A stretch of 64,000 nucleotides of DNA from Hymenobacter chitinivorans DSM 11115 (GCF_002797555.1 NZ_PGFA01000002.1:1-64000); one strand, 5' to 3'; shown: positions 35,101 through 44,497, numbered from the stretch's first letter. The notes: generated by a model not told the origin, from the letters alone. Numbers and translations are program-made.

Positions 35101-37383
35101 ATGCGACAATTCCTTGCTATCCTCTTCCTGCTAAGTGCCTTCGGCGGCCTGGCCGAACCAGCTGCCGCCCAGACGCCGTTCGGGTTTGAATATCGGTCGG
35201 TGGCAAATGTAGTACACGGCACCCAGACCCTGGCCGCGCCCTGGGTTGGGGGCCTGAACACCGCCCAGTTTTCGAGCATCGACCTGGACGGCGACGCCCG
35301 CAACGACCTCTACCTCTTCGACCGGCAGACGCGGCGCTCCTACACCTACCTGAACGCGGCCAACCCCGCGACCGGCGGCCGGATGTGGCAGTACGCCCCC
35401 GAGTACCAGTCGCTGTTTCCCAAGGAGCTCAATAACTGGGTGCAGCTGCGCGACTACGACTGCGACGGTCGCCCCGATATCTTCACCATGGGCTCCATCA
35501 GCGGCAGCATCCGGGTGTACCGCAACGTGGCCACTGGCGGCGGGCGGCCCGCTTTCCAGCTTATCACCGACGAGCTGCTTTACGTCTCGGGTGGGAGCCA
35601 GATCAACATCAACACCGGGGGCTACAACACGCCCGCCATTGAGGACGTGAACGGCGACGGCCGCCTCGACATTACCACCTTTAATTACATCAACAGCACC
35701 ACCATTCACTGCTTTCTGAACACCAGCACCGCGGCCTGCGGCGGCCTGACCTTCGCCTTCAGCAGTCCGCGCTGGGGCGGGGTGAAAGTGTGCTACTCGA
35801 CGTGCTCGTCCTTCGTGTTCGGGACCGATGAGTGCCGCAGCGTGCTCAAGCCCAACCATACCAGCGGCAATAACCTGCTGCCCCTGGACCTGGACGGCGA
35901 CGGCGACAAAGACCTGCTGACCGCGCGCGACAACTGCGCCGAGCTGGTGCGCCTTACCAACGAGGGCACCCAGGCCACGGCCGTCTTCTCGGCGGCGGGC
36001 CAAACGGCCAACTTCCCCGCCGCCACGCCCGTGCGCCTGCCTAACTTTCCGGCGCCCTACTCCCTGGACGTGACCTTCGACGGGCGGCCCGACCTGGTGT
36101 TGACGCCCAACGTGTACGACCACCTCGATACCATCGATACCCACCAGAACGTGTGGTTTTACGAAAACACCAGCGCAACGACGGTGCCCAGCTTTGCCTT
36201 CCGGCAGAATGATTTCCTGCAGAAAGACATGCTCGACACCGGCGACAAGGCCGCTCCGGCCTTCGGCGACCTGACCGGCGACGGACTCAAGGACCTGCTC
36301 ATCGGCGGGGTGAGCCGGGCCACCGGCAAGGGCTTTTACCGCGCCTCGCTTTGGTTTTACCAGAACGTGGGCACGGCCAGTCAGCCCGTGTTCAAGCTCA
36401 TTACCAACGACTACCTGGGTTTGTCGGGCAAAAAGTACGGCTCTTTGCGCCCGGTGCTGGTCGACCTGAACCGGGACGGGGCGCTGGATTTGGTGTTTTC
36501 GGCTTTCACACTGACCAACAGCTCCTACAATTTTATTGCCTACTGCCTCAACTCGGCCCCGGCCAGCCAGGCGGCCGTCTTTAATGCTGCCGCGCCCACG
36601 CTGCTGAGCAACCTGCCAAACCGCTCGTACGACACGCCCACCTTCACCGACATCGATGGCGACGGGTACGTGGATATGCTGCTCAGCACCAATACCAACT
36701 CCTTTGACTACCCCGGCGAGTCGCTGCGCTACTACCGCAATAATGGCAGCCAGCCGCTGAACGAGGCCTTCACGGTGGTCAACAACGACTACGGCCGCCT
36801 GCGTACCCCCACCAACGAGCGGCCCAACAACCTGGCCACGACCGTAGCCGATTTCGACGGCGACAACCAGCCCGACCTAGTCACCATTGATGAGCTCGGG
36901 CAGCTGCACTTCTACGGCAACTTCCGCGGCCAGAGTGGCCTGTTCATGGACCGCACCGACGTGCTCTACAACAAAACCCTGAGCCGCTTCGAAACCCTGG
37001 ACCTGGGCTCCCGCATCGAAAACCTCTACACCCTGGCGGCCGCCGACGTCGACAATGACGGCAAGCCCGAGCTGTTTGTGGGCACCGAAGACGGCGGCGT
37101 GGTGGCCCTGGGCGTGCGCAGCGCCGTGCTCAGCACCAAGGGCGCCGTGGCCGCGCTGCCCCTGAGCGTGTATCCGAACCCGGCTACCACCACGGCCACC
37201 GTGCAAACGCCCCAGCCCACCCGCCTCACCGTGCTCGACGTGCTGGGCCGGCCCGTGCGCACTGCCGCCACGCTGCAAGTGCAGCACACCCTGGAGCTGC
37301 GCGGCTTAGCGCCCGGCGTGTACCTGGTGCGGGCCGAAACCGCCAAGGGCCAAACTGGAGTGCAGCGGCTGGTGGTGCAGTAG
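35101..37383 (+). CDS. FG-GAP/VCBS-repeat surface protein with T9SS sorting tail
   Basis: 760 residues from the ATG at 35101 (MRQFLAILFLLSAFGGLAEP, signal peptide to AAAQ). About ten calcium-binding-like blade motifs of the form D-x-D-G-D-x-x-x-D-L: DLDGDARNDLYLFD, DYDCDGRPDIFTMG, DVNGDGRLDITTFN, DLDGDGDKDLLTAR, DLTGDGLKDLLIGG, DIDGDGYVDMLLST, DFDGDNQPDLVTID, DVDNDGKPELFVGT. These fold as an integrin-like beta-propeller. A Cys-rich loop occurs near residues 220-250. The last 75 residues are a T9SS type A sorting domain (LSVYPNPATTTATVQTP, LRGLAPGVYLVRAETAKGQ, QRLVVQ). Surface-attached or secreted; ligand unknown. Confidence 0.94.
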   Translation: MRQFLAILFLLSAFGGLAEPAAAQTPFGFEYRSVANVVHGTQTLAAPWVGGLNTAQFSSIDLDGDARNDLYLFDRQTRRSYTYLNAANPATGGRMWQYAPEYQSLFPKELNNWVQLRDYDCDGRPDIFTMGSISGSIRVYRNVATGGGRPAFQLITDELLYVSGGSQININTGGYNTPAIEDVNGDGRLDITTFNYINSTTIHCFLNTSTAACGGLTFAFSSPRWGGVKVCYSTCSSFVFGTDECRSVLKPNHTSGNNLLPLDLDGDGDKDLLTARDNCAELVRLTNEGTQATAVFSAAGQTANFPAATPVRLPNFPAPYSLDVTFDGRPDLVLTPNVYDHLDTIDTHQNVWFYENTSATTVPSFAFRQNDFLQKDMLDTGDKAAPAFGDLTGDGLKDLLIGGVSRATGKGFYRASLWFYQNVGTASQPVFKLITNDYLGLSGKKYGSLRPVLVDLNRDGALDLVFSAFTLTNSSYNFIAYCLNSAPASQAAVFNAAAPTLLSNLPNRSYDTPTFTDIDGDGYVDMLLSTNTNSFDYPGESLRYYRNNGSQPLNEAFTVVNNDYGRLRTPTNERPNNLATTVADFDGDNQPDLVTIDELGQLHFYGNFRGQSGLFMDRTDVLYNKTLSRFETLDLGSRIENLYTLAAADVDNDGKPELFVGTEDGGVVALGVRSAVLSTKGAVAALPLSVYPNPATTTATVQTPQPTRLTVLDVLGRPVRTAATLQVQHTLELRGLAPGVYLVRAETAKGQTGVQRLVVQ

Positions 37384-37405
37384 AAGCTGGCCAGTTTAAA
37401 ACGAT

Positions 37406-37442
37406 AAAAGCCGGACCTGCACACTGCGGGCCCGGCTTTTTT
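37406..37442. terminator. bidirectional terminator between convergent genes
   Basis: AAAAGCCGG at 37406-37414 pairs with CCGGCTTTT at 37432-37440, with further G+C pairing inside, followed by TT. Confidence 0.8.
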
Positions 37443-37460
37443 GGAAAGTGGAGCTTTCGT

Positions 37461-38270
37461 CTACTCCTGGTGCGTGAGAGCCGAAACCGGTTCCCCGAGG
37501 TAAAAAGCATCCCCGTCGTGCAGGGCCGGGAACCGCTCCCGAAAGGCTTCCAGGTCGGCGCGGCGCAGGGTGCGGGTGATGCTGGTTTCGTGGTTGCCGA
37601 CTTCCACCAGATACTCCCCGCGCATGTCGAGCAGGGCTGAGTCGCCGGCGTAGGCCAGGCTGTTGCCATCAATACCCACCACGTTGACGCCGATGGTGTA
37701 GGCCAGGTTCTCGATGGCCCGGGCCCGCAGCAGCGTAATCCAGGCGGTGCGGCGCGAGGCGGGCCAGTTGGCCACGTACAGCAGTAAGTCGTAGGGGGCG
37801 GTGGCCGAGTTGCGGCTCCAGACCGGGAAGCGCAAATCGTAGCACACCAGCGGGCAGATGCGCCAGCCCCGCCACTCTTCTACCAGCCGCTCGGTACCGG
37901 CCGTGTACACGTCTTTTTCGCCGGCCACCCCGAACAGGTGGCGCTTGTTGTAGTAGCTCAGCATACCGTCGGGCCGCACCCACAGCAGGCGGTTGAAGTA
38001 CTGGTCCTGGTCGCGAATGATGATGCTGCCGGTGACTACTGCGTCGCGGGAGGCGGCCAGCTGCTTCATCCAGGCCACGGAAGGACCGTCCATGGTTTCG
38101 GCCAGGTTGGCGGCGTCCATGCTGAAGCCGGTCGTAAACATTTCCGGCAGCACGATCAGGTCGGTCGGAATCGAAATTTCCTCGATATGCTGGCCGAGTT
38201 CGGCCCAGTTGGCGGCCGGGTCGTGCCATTGCAGGGAGGCTTGGACGAAGGAAACGGTTAAATCAGACAC
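37461..38270 (-). CDS. omega-amidase-type nitrilase superfamily hydrolase (YafV-like)
   Basis: 269 residues; the start is GTG at 38270, chosen because the family begins at this point (MSDLTVSFVQASLQWHDPAA) and no ATG lies upstream in frame. Catalytic triad of the nitrilase fold: Glu in LIVLPEMFTTGFSM, Lys in YYNKRHLF, Cys in PLVCYDLRFPVW. The family hydrolyses the amides alpha-ketoglutaramate and alpha-ketosuccinamate to 2-oxoacids and ammonia. The next gene upstream on the same strand is a methionine/glutamine-type aminotransferase, 160 bases away, which would generate just these amides. Cytosolic. Confidence 0.9.
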   Translation of the reverse strand: MSDLTVSFVQASLQWHDPAANWAELGQHIEEISIPTDLIVLPEMFTTGFSMDAANLAETMDGPSVAWMKQLAASRDAVVTGSIIIRDQDQYFNRLLWVRPDGMLSYYNKRHLFGVAGEKDVYTAGTERLVEEWRGWRICPLVCYDLRFPVWSRNSATAPYDLLLYVANWPASRRTAWITLLRARAIENLAYTIGVNVVGIDGNSLAYAGDSALLDMRGEYLVEVGNHETSITRTLRRADLEAFRERFPALHDGDAFYLGEPVSALTHQE

Positions 38271-38430
38271 AGTGCAGTAGGTTGAGGTAGGAAAAAGGGC
38301 TGAGTGTTCTACTGAGAAATATACTGCTTATAAAAAGAATAATGCAAGATATTTATCAATCGTTCCTTCCTTTTTCGCACCGGTTTCCGGCAATATCACC
38401 GATTATTCTCAGGTGGCCACTACGGTGCCG

Positions 38431-39588
38431 CTAGATTTGGCTCAGACGCTCGGCGGCCAGGGCCAGGGTATCGTCGCGCTTGGCAAAGCAAAACCGGATC
38501 AGGCCGTGGTCCAGCCCGTCGTGGTAAAAAGCCGACACCGGAATGACGGCCACCCCCGATTCGCGGGTCAGGCGCTGGGCGAAGGCCACGTCGCCCTCAC
38601 TTGAAATCGACTGGTAGCGGGCCAACTGAAAGTAGGAGCCGGGCGTGGGCAACAGCTCAAACCGCGAACCGGCCATGAGCTCCCCGAACAAGTCGCGCTT
38701 ATGCTGGTAGAAAGCCGGCAGCGTGGCATATTGCTCGGGCTCCAGCAGCACGTCGGCCAGGGCGTGCTGAGCGGGCGTGCTCACGGCGAAAGTTACGAAC
38801 TGGTGCACGCGGCGCACTTCGGCCGTAAGCAGGGGCGGGGCAATGCAGTAGCCCACTTTCCAGCCCGTAGCGTGGTATGTTTTGCCAAACGACGAGAGCA
38901 CGAAGCTGCGTTCGGCCAAGGCCGGCACCTGCAGGGCGCTGGCGTGCTGCTGCCCGTCAAACACCATGTGCTCGTACACTTCGTCGCTGAGCAGAAAGGC
39001 GTCGGTATCGGCCAGCAGCCCGGCCAGCGTAGTCAGGTCTTGGAGGGTGAGCACCGCGCCCGAGGGGTTATGGGGCGTATTTATCATCACCAGCCGGGTG
39101 CGGGGCGTTAGGGCGGCTTGTACCAGGTCCCAGTCGGGCGTAAACTCCGGCACCCGCAGCGGCACGTACACCGGCACGCCGCCCTGCAGCCGGATGGCCG
39201 GGCCGTATAGGTCGTAGGCGGGCTCCAGCACCAATACTTCGTCGCCGGGGCGCACCACGGCGGCCAGCACGGCGTACAGGGCTTCGGTGGCCCCGCTGGT
39301 GACGGTAATTTCGGTAGTGGGGTCGGGGGCGGGCACCCCGTAGACGGCGGCGGTTTTGTGGCTGATGGCCTCGCGCAGCCGCGGCAGGCCGGGCATGGGC
39401 GCGTATTGGTGGTGGCCGGCGGTGCGGGCGTGGCGGGCCAGGGCCTCGGTCAGGGCCTGGGGCGGGTCGTAGTCGGGAAAGCCCTGGGCCAGGTTAATGG
39501 CGCCGCACTCGGCGGCCAACTGCGACATAACCGAGAAAATACTGGTGCCGACATCGGGCAGCTTGGACGGGAGAAGCGGTACGGGCAT
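38431..39588 (-). CDS. PLP-dependent aminotransferase, methionine/glutamine (KAT/YbdL-like) type
   Basis: 385 residues from the ATG at 39588; a TTG two codons earlier is a weaker start. Fold type I aminotransferase: GAINLAQGFPDYDPP, HHQYAPMPGLPRLREAI, TVTSGATEALYAVL, NTPHNPSGAVL, LLSDEVYEHMVFDG, and the PLP lysine in SSFGKTYHATGWKVGY, with the substrate-carboxylate Arg in IRFCFAKRDDTL. Relatives transfer the amino group of methionine or glutamine to 2-oxoacids, for instance in methionine salvage. Upstream of, and co-directional with, the omega-amidase gene. Confidence 0.93.
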   Translation of the reverse strand: MPVPLLPSKLPDVGTSIFSVMSQLAAECGAINLAQGFPDYDPPQALTEALARHARTAGHHQYAPMPGLPRLREAISHKTAAVYGVPAPDPTTEITVTSGATEALYAVLAAVVRPGDEVLVLEPAYDLYGPAIRLQGGVPVYVPLRVPEFTPDWDLVQAALTPRTRLVMINTPHNPSGAVLTLQDLTTLAGLLADTDAFLLSDEVYEHMVFDGQQHASALQVPALAERSFVLSSFGKTYHATGWKVGYCIAPPLLTAEVRRVHQFVTFAVSTPAQHALADVLLEPEQYATLPAFYQHKRDLFGELMAGSRFELLPTPGSYFQLARYQSISSEGDVAFAQRLTRESGVAVIPVSAFYHDGLDHGLIRFCFAKRDDTLALAAERLSQI

Positions 39589-39622
39589 ACGCAAGCATAC
39601 GGACTGGCGGCAAGAAACCCAA

Positions 39623-39648
39623 GCGGCCCCGGCAATTGCTGGGGCCGC
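39623..39648 (-). terminator. hairpin after the histidine kinase gene
   Basis: GCGGCCCC (39623-39630) pairs with GGGGCCGC (39641-39648); the loop contains the palindrome GCAATTGC. It sits just past the kinase stop at 39654. The T run is absent. Confidence 0.6.
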
Positions 39649-39653
39649 CGGGG

Positions 39654-42600
39654 CTAAATCAGCATCAGCTGCTCGTCGGGAGCGGGAGCCAGCGGGTGGC
39701 CGGTCAGCGGAATATGAATGCGGAATGTGGAGCCCTTACCCAGCTCACTGGTCACCTCGATGCGGCCCCCGTAGCTTTGCACGATGCGGTTGACCAGGTA
39801 CAAGCCCATGCCCGAGCCGGCCACGTGGTCGTGGAAACGGCGGAACATCTGAAACAGCTGGTTGCCGTAGCGTTCCATGTCAATGCCCAGGCCGTTGTCG
39901 CGCACGGCAATTACGACGTGGTCATCCGCGCGGGTGCTGCTGATGTGAATGCGCGGGGTACGCTTCGGGGTGGCGTATTTCAGGGCGTTGCTGATCAAAT
40001 TATAAAGCACGCTCTGCAAGTTGGGCCGCACAAACTCCACGGCCGGGGCCGGGTCAAAGTCAGTGGTGACGATGGCACGCACGTTGGCCAGCTGCTCGCC
40101 GATGCTGCTGAGCACTTCGCGGGTAAGGGCCTCCAGCTGCACGGTTTCGGTGGGCAGCTCGTGGCGCAGCTTCTGCACCTGCACCAGCTCGGAGAGGTTG
40201 TAAATTGTGTCGTAAATCTGGTGCAGGGCCCGCTCAAACATGGCAATGAGCTTGATGGCGTCCGGGTCGCGGAAGTAGGCCGTGCGGGTCAGCTCCTCGA
40301 AGATGCCGGCCATGTTGTTGATGGGCTGCTTCAGGTCGTGGGAGGCGGTATAGACGAAGTTGTCCAGGTCCTCGTTGATGCGGCGCAGCTCGTTGTTTTG
40401 CTGCTTGAGCTGCTGCTGCACCCGCTGGGTTTCGGTCACGTCGGTATTGGTGCCAATCCAGCGCACGATGGCGCCCTGGGCATTGCGGATGGGCTGGGCC
40501 CGCGACAAAAACCAGCGGTATTCCCCGTCGTGACTGCGCAGGGGAAACGTGTCTTTCCAGGGCTCCCCGGTGGCCAGGGCCGCACGCCAGCTTTCCAGCA
40601 CGTCGGCCAGGTAGTCGGGGTGGTGCACTTTCTGCCAGTCCCAGCCCTGCATATCTTCCAGGGTGGTGCCGGTGTAGGCGTACCACCGTTCGTTGTACCA
40701 GTAGATGTGGCCATCGGCATGGGCCATCCAGGCCAGCTGGGGCATGGAGTTGGCCAGGGCCGTAAACTCCTCCTCCCGCTGGCTCAGGGCGGCGGCGGCC
40801 TGGCGCTGCTGGGTCACGTCCTGCATGGCCCCGATCATGCGCACGGCCCGGCCCCCGGCGTCGCGGGCCACGTGGCCCCGGTCGAATACCTGGGCGTAGG
40901 TGCCGTCGGCGCGCCGGAAGCGGTACTCGTCCTGCCAGTCAGTGTGGCCGTGGTCGATGGCGTGGTGAATACCGGCCAGCACCCGCTCGGCGTCGTCGGG
41001 GTGGATGCGTGCGCCCCACCACGAAACCACGGCTTCCATCTCGGCGGCGGTGTAGCCCAGCACCCGCTCAATGGCCGGGGTCCAGGTCAGCTCGTCGGTG
41101 AGCAGGTCCCAGTCCCAGATGGCGTCGTCGGTGGCCAGGGCGGCCAGCTCGTAGCGCTCCTCGCTCCAGCGCAGGCTGGCCTGAATCTGCTTTTGCTCGT
41201 GGATGTCGGTAGAAGAGCCAAACCAGCGCAGCACGTTGCCCTGGGCATCGAGGGCAGGCACGGCCCGGCTCAGGTGCCAGCGGTATTGCCCGTCGTGGCG
41301 GCGCAGGCGCAGCTCCTGGTACCAGACGTTCTTTTGGGCGGCAGCCTCCAGGAAAGATGGCCGCACGATGTCCTCGGGGTGAAAGGCCTGTTCCCAGGCG
41401 TGGGGGTCAGGGTCGTTCGGGTCGTGGCCGGTGTAGGCAAACCACTGCGGACTCATGTACAGGGGCTGGCCTTGCGGGTCGCTGATGTAAGTTATCAGCG
41501 GCAGGGCCTCGGTCATGGTGCGCATTTCCTCGTCGCGCAGGCGCACGGCCGCGTCCAGAGCCTGGGCCCGGCGCCGGGCCAGCACCCGCTCGGTGGCTTC
41601 CACGGCAAAGATGAGGATGCCCTGCACCGTGTTGTTTTCGTCGAGCAGGGGCTGGTAAGTGAAATCGAGGTAGTGGGTTTCGGGCTGGCCGGTTTGCTCG
41701 TTTTCAATGAGCGTCACCTGCTCGGTGCCGTAGTAGGCCTGCCCGCTGTGGTACACCTGGTCCATCAGGGCCACGAAGCCCTGCTCCTCGACTTCGGGAA
41801 AAGCCTCGGCAATCTTCAGGCCCGACACGGCCCGGCTGCCGTAGAGGCGCTGCATGCCATCGTTGACGAAGCCGATGCGGTGGTCGGGCCCGAGCAGGGT
41901 GGCAATATTGGCCGGAATCTGGCCCATGATGCGGCGCAGCAGCCGGTCTTTCTGCTGCATCTGGTCGCGCATCTGCCGGCTTTCCTCGATGTCGGTGTTG
42001 GTTCCCACCCAGAGGATGATGTTGCCGGCCTCGTCCTGAATGGGCTCGGCCCGGGCCAGAAACCAGCGGTATTCGCCCCGCAGGTTCCGCCAGCGGTGTT
42101 CGGCCTCGAAGCGGGTGCCGGCGGCCAGGGCCTGTTTCCAGCTGGCCAAGGTGGTGGGCAGGTCCTCGGGATGAATAAACCGTTCCCAGCCCCATTCCTG
42201 CAACTCGGCCATTGAGCCGCCGGTAAAGTCGAACCAGCGCTGGTTGTAGTAGGTCACGCCGCCGTCGGGGCGCGAGGTCCAGGCCATTTGGGGCAGGGAT
42301 TCCAGCAGCCGGTCGAGCTGGGAAATAGTTTGCTGCAGGAACTGCTCGGTGTTTTTCTGGTGGTGAATGTCGGTGGCCGAGCCCACCCAGTGCACGATAC
42401 GGCCCTGGGCATCGAGGGCGGGTACGGCGCGGGCCAGAAACCAGCGGTACTCGCCGCTGGCGGCCTCGCGCAGCCGCACTTCCCGCTCAAACGGCTCCCC
42501 CGACTCGACGCACTGCTGACGCAGGGCCCGCACCGTGGAAAAGTCGTCGGGGTGGGCGTGGTGCTGCCAGCCGTTCTGGCGGGCATCGTCCAATGACGAA

Positions 42601-43511
42601 TGCAGATACTGCTCCCAGAACGGGTTGATGTAGTCCACTTCGCCGGCGGCGTCGGTGGTCCAGATCAGCTGCTGCTGCACCTCGGCCAGCACCTGGAAGC
42701 GGGCCGCGTTCTGCTGGGCCAGCCGCTCGGCCTGGCGCTGCTGGGTTACGTCCTGCATGGCCCCGAGCAGGCGCACGGCCCGGCCCTCGGCGTCGCGCAC
42801 GATGTAGGCGCGGTCGAGCACCTCGGCCCAGGACCCGTCGGCGCGGCGGAAGCGGTAGTCGTTGGTAATAACCGAGTCGGGGCCGGCAAAGGCGGCGGCG
42901 CGCTGGGCTTCCACCGCGGCCCGGTCGTCGGGGTGCAGGTGGTCGAGCCAGAGCTGGGAGGTGCCGCTGGCCTGGACCGGGTGGCCAAACAGGGCCGTAA
43001 ACATCTCGTTGCGCCACACCGCGCCAGTGCGCAGGTCAGCATCCCAGATGGCGTCGTGGGTGGCCTGGGTGAGTAGGCTGAAGCTTTCCCGGCTGAAATT
43101 GCCCTGCTCCTGGACCAGCACCTGGTCGGTCACGTCGAGCACCCGGCACACGATATTGCGCAGCTGCCCCTGCTGCAGTACCGGCCGCAGCGTGGCCTGC
43201 CAGTACTGCGTGCTTACCGCCCCCGAGCTGCGCATGATGTCGTAGCGCTGAATGTCGAGCGTGCGGGTTTCGCGGCGTTCCAGCACGTGCAGTAGGGCCG
43301 TGCGCCAGAGCGTAGCCGTGTGCTCGGGGCCGGTGGCCGAAGCCGGCAGAATGGTTAGCCCGTCGCGGCCCACCAGCTCGGCGGCCGGGCGGTGCAGTAC
43401 CCGGCACATGGCCTCATTTACGGCTTCCACTACCAGCGCCGGCGACAAAATCAGGTGCGGCGTCGGGAGGGAATCAAAAATGAGGTGGAAGTCAACGGCT
43501 TCGGCAGGCAT
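39654..43511 (-). CDS. multi-PAS sensor histidine kinase (eight PAS domains)
   Basis: 1,285 residues, with no signal peptide or membrane helix, so a cytosolic sensor. PAS domains start near residues 8, 140, 270, 395, 520, 660, 785 and 915; several are of PAS_3/PAC type (WxxxxHPDD and EYRFRRADGTYAQVFDR, GEYRWFLARA). PAS pairs are near-duplicates, e.g. two copies of RAVRLLGAMQDVTQQRQAE or its variant. The kinase core has the phospho-accepting H1058 in YTASHDLKQPINN, N box N1175 (NALKYA), G1 DNGLGID and G2 GSGMGLYLVNR. The SHDLKxP type is common in Cytophagales. No receiver domain and no response-regulator gene are adjacent, so the partner is unknown. Ligands could include haem, flavin or small molecules; none is indicated by sequence alone. 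Confidence 0.95.
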   Translation of the reverse strand: MPAEAVDFHLIFDSLPTPHLILSPALVVEAVNEAMCRVLHRPAAELVGRDGLTILPASATGPEHTATLWRTALLHVLERRETRTLDIQRYDIMRSSGAVSTQYWQATLRPVLQQGQLRNIVCRVLDVTDQVLVQEQGNFSRESFSLLTQATHDAIWDADLRTGAVWRNEMFTALFGHPVQASGTSQLWLDHLHPDDRAAVEAQRAAAFAGPDSVITNDYRFRRADGSWAEVLDRAYIVRDAEGRAVRLLGAMQDVTQQRQAERLAQQNAARFQVLAEVQQQLIWTTDAAGEVDYINPFWEQYLHSSLDDARQNGWQHHAHPDDFSTVRALRQQCVESGEPFEREVRLREAASGEYRWFLARAVPALDAQGRIVHWVGSATDIHHQKNTEQFLQQTISQLDRLLESLPQMAWTSRPDGGVTYYNQRWFDFTGGSMAELQEWGWERFIHPEDLPTTLASWKQALAAGTRFEAEHRWRNLRGEYRWFLARAEPIQDEAGNIILWVGTNTDIEESRQMRDQMQQKDRLLRRIMGQIPANIATLLGPDHRIGFVNDGMQRLYGSRAVSGLKIAEAFPEVEEQGFVALMDQVYHSGQAYYGTEQVTLIENEQTGQPETHYLDFTYQPLLDENNTVQGILIFAVEATERVLARRRAQALDAAVRLRDEEMRTMTEALPLITYISDPQGQPLYMSPQWFAYTGHDPNDPDPHAWEQAFHPEDIVRPSFLEAAAQKNVWYQELRLRRHDGQYRWHLSRAVPALDAQGNVLRWFGSSTDIHEQKQIQASLRWSEERYELAALATDDAIWDWDLLTDELTWTPAIERVLGYTAAEMEAVVSWWGARIHPDDAERVLAGIHHAIDHGHTDWQDEYRFRRADGTYAQVFDRGHVARDAGGRAVRMIGAMQDVTQQRQAAAALSQREEEFTALANSMPQLAWMAHADGHIYWYNERWYAYTGTTLEDMQGWDWQKVHHPDYLADVLESWRAALATGEPWKDTFPLRSHDGEYRWFLSRAQPIRNAQGAIVRWIGTNTDVTETQRVQQQLKQQNNELRRINEDLDNFVYTASHDLKQPINNMAGIFEELTRTAYFRDPDAIKLIAMFERALHQIYDTIYNLSELVQVQKLRHELPTETVQLEALTREVLSSIGEQLANVRAIVTTDFDPAPAVEFVRPNLQSVLYNLISNALKYATPKRTPRIHISSTRADDHVVIAVRDNGLGIDMERYGNQLFQMFRRFHDHVAGSGMGLYLVNRIVQSYGGRIEVTSELGKGSTFRIHIPLTGHPLAPAPDEQLMLI

Positions 43512-43671
43512 AGAATCTCACAGAGTAAGGAGCAGGAGATTTCTTCGGTCCAGACGACGGCCGGGAAGCACCCTGAGCAAATATAAGCCGGCGGGCGGCC
43601 AACCAAGCACAACCGACCCGAATAAAGCCCGGGCCGGCGACATAACCCGCACCCCGTTCGATGTGGGGGCC

Positions 43672-43711
43672 CAGTTACACCATCGATATTTTTTTTCTGA
43701 TGGTGTAACTG
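43672..43711. repeat. 13-bp inverted repeat with T-rich spacer
   Basis: CAGTTACACCATC (43672-43684) is exactly repeated in inverse at 43699-43711, separated by 14 bases dominated by eight T. It could be an operator or an RNA hairpin in the kinase upstream region. Confidence 0.7.
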
Positions 43712-43800
43712 CGAGTAGCCCGCGGCAGGTCCTGTGTCCGGCCACCCGATTCCTCACTTACCGGAAAGCTAACCTGCGGTACACCCCAGGGGCCAACAAA

Positions 43801-43828
43801 CATCCCGGCGGGAAGGCCCGCCGGGATG
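43801..43828 (-). terminator. terminator of msrA
   Basis: Perfect 12-bp stem (43801-43812 with 43817-43828), 4-base loop, then a TTTGTT stretch on the minus strand. Confidence 0.85.
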
Positions 43829-43834
43829 CCGTAG

Positions 43835-44497
43835 TTAGTCCGTAGTGATTTTGTCCTTAAACGCCTTGCGGAACTTCTCGATTTTGGGCGTCGAAACCGA
43901 CTGGATGTAGGGGTTGTCGGGGTGGAGGCGGTAGTAGCCCTGGTGGTAGTCTTCAGCGGGCCAGAACACGGTGAAGGGCCGCACCTGGGTTACGATGGGC
44001 GAGCTGTAGTGCTTGGAAGCATCCACCCGCTTGATGGTGGCCTCGATGAGCTGCTTTTCCTGGGGCGAGCGGTAAAAGGCCACCGAGCGGTACTGGGTGC
44101 CGGCATCCGGACCCTGGCGGTTGAGGGTCGTCGGGTCGTGGCCGGCCAGGAAAAACACGTCGAGCAGGGTTTGGTAGCTGACTACCTTGGGGTCGTAGTA
44201 CACCTGAATGGACTCGGCGTGGCCGGTTTGGCCGCTGCCCACCTGCTCGTAGGTCGGGTTCTGCTCGGGGCCGCCGGCGTAGCCCGACACGACCTGCTTG
44301 ACGCCGCGCAGCTCCTCGAAGATTTCCTCGGTGCACCAGAAGCAGCCGCCGGCAAAGGTGGCCACGGCCAGGCCGTTGAGGTTTTGGGGCGCCCCGCCGG
44401 TGGTGGAGCGGCGGAAGGTTTGGGCGTCGGAGCGGTTCTGGGTGCAGGCGGTCAGCACCAGCACCAGGCCCAGGAGGTATATTCTTAGTTGATTCAT
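43835..44497 (-). CDS. msrA: peptide-methionine (S)-S-oxide reductase, lipoprotein
   Basis: 220 residues. Signal peptide with lipobox LTAC (C18): MNQLRIYLLGLVLVLTACTQ, so it acts outside the cytoplasm, repairing oxidised methionine in envelope proteins. The catalytic motif GGCFWC has C52 as nucleophile, followed by SGYAGGPEQNPTYEQVGSGQ, GHAESIQVYYDP, DPTTLNRQGPDAGTQYRS and YHQGYY. The resolving Cys typical of some MsrA is not in the C-terminal tail, which ends KAFKDKITTD; recycling may use C55 of the same motif or an external thiol. Divergent from the next gene to the right. Confidence 0.96.
   Translation of the reverse strand: MNQLRIYLLGLVLVLTACTQNRSDAQTFRRSTTGGAPQNLNGLAVATFAGGCFWCTEEIFEELRGVKQVVSGYAGGPEQNPTYEQVGSGQTGHAESIQVYYDPKVVSYQTLLDVFFLAGHDPTTLNRQGPDAGTQYRSVAFYRSPQEKQLIEATIKRVDASKHYSSPIVTQVRPFTVFWPAEDYHQGYYRLHPDNPYIQSVSTPKIEKFRKAFKDKITTD

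Larger units (their letters stand above)
43512..43834. other. intergenic region upstream of the histidine kinase
   Basis: About 320 bases, presumably with the kinase promoter. It contains an inverted repeat at 43672-43711 and the msrA terminator. No gene was seen. Confidence 0.5.

Noticed and set aside
39636..42215. Long open plus-strand frame (about 859 codons) opposite the histidine kinase
   Set aside because: Gly/Val/His/Leu-rich, no family motif, and it mirrors the codon bias of the real gene on the other strand, where all kinase and PAS motifs are found.
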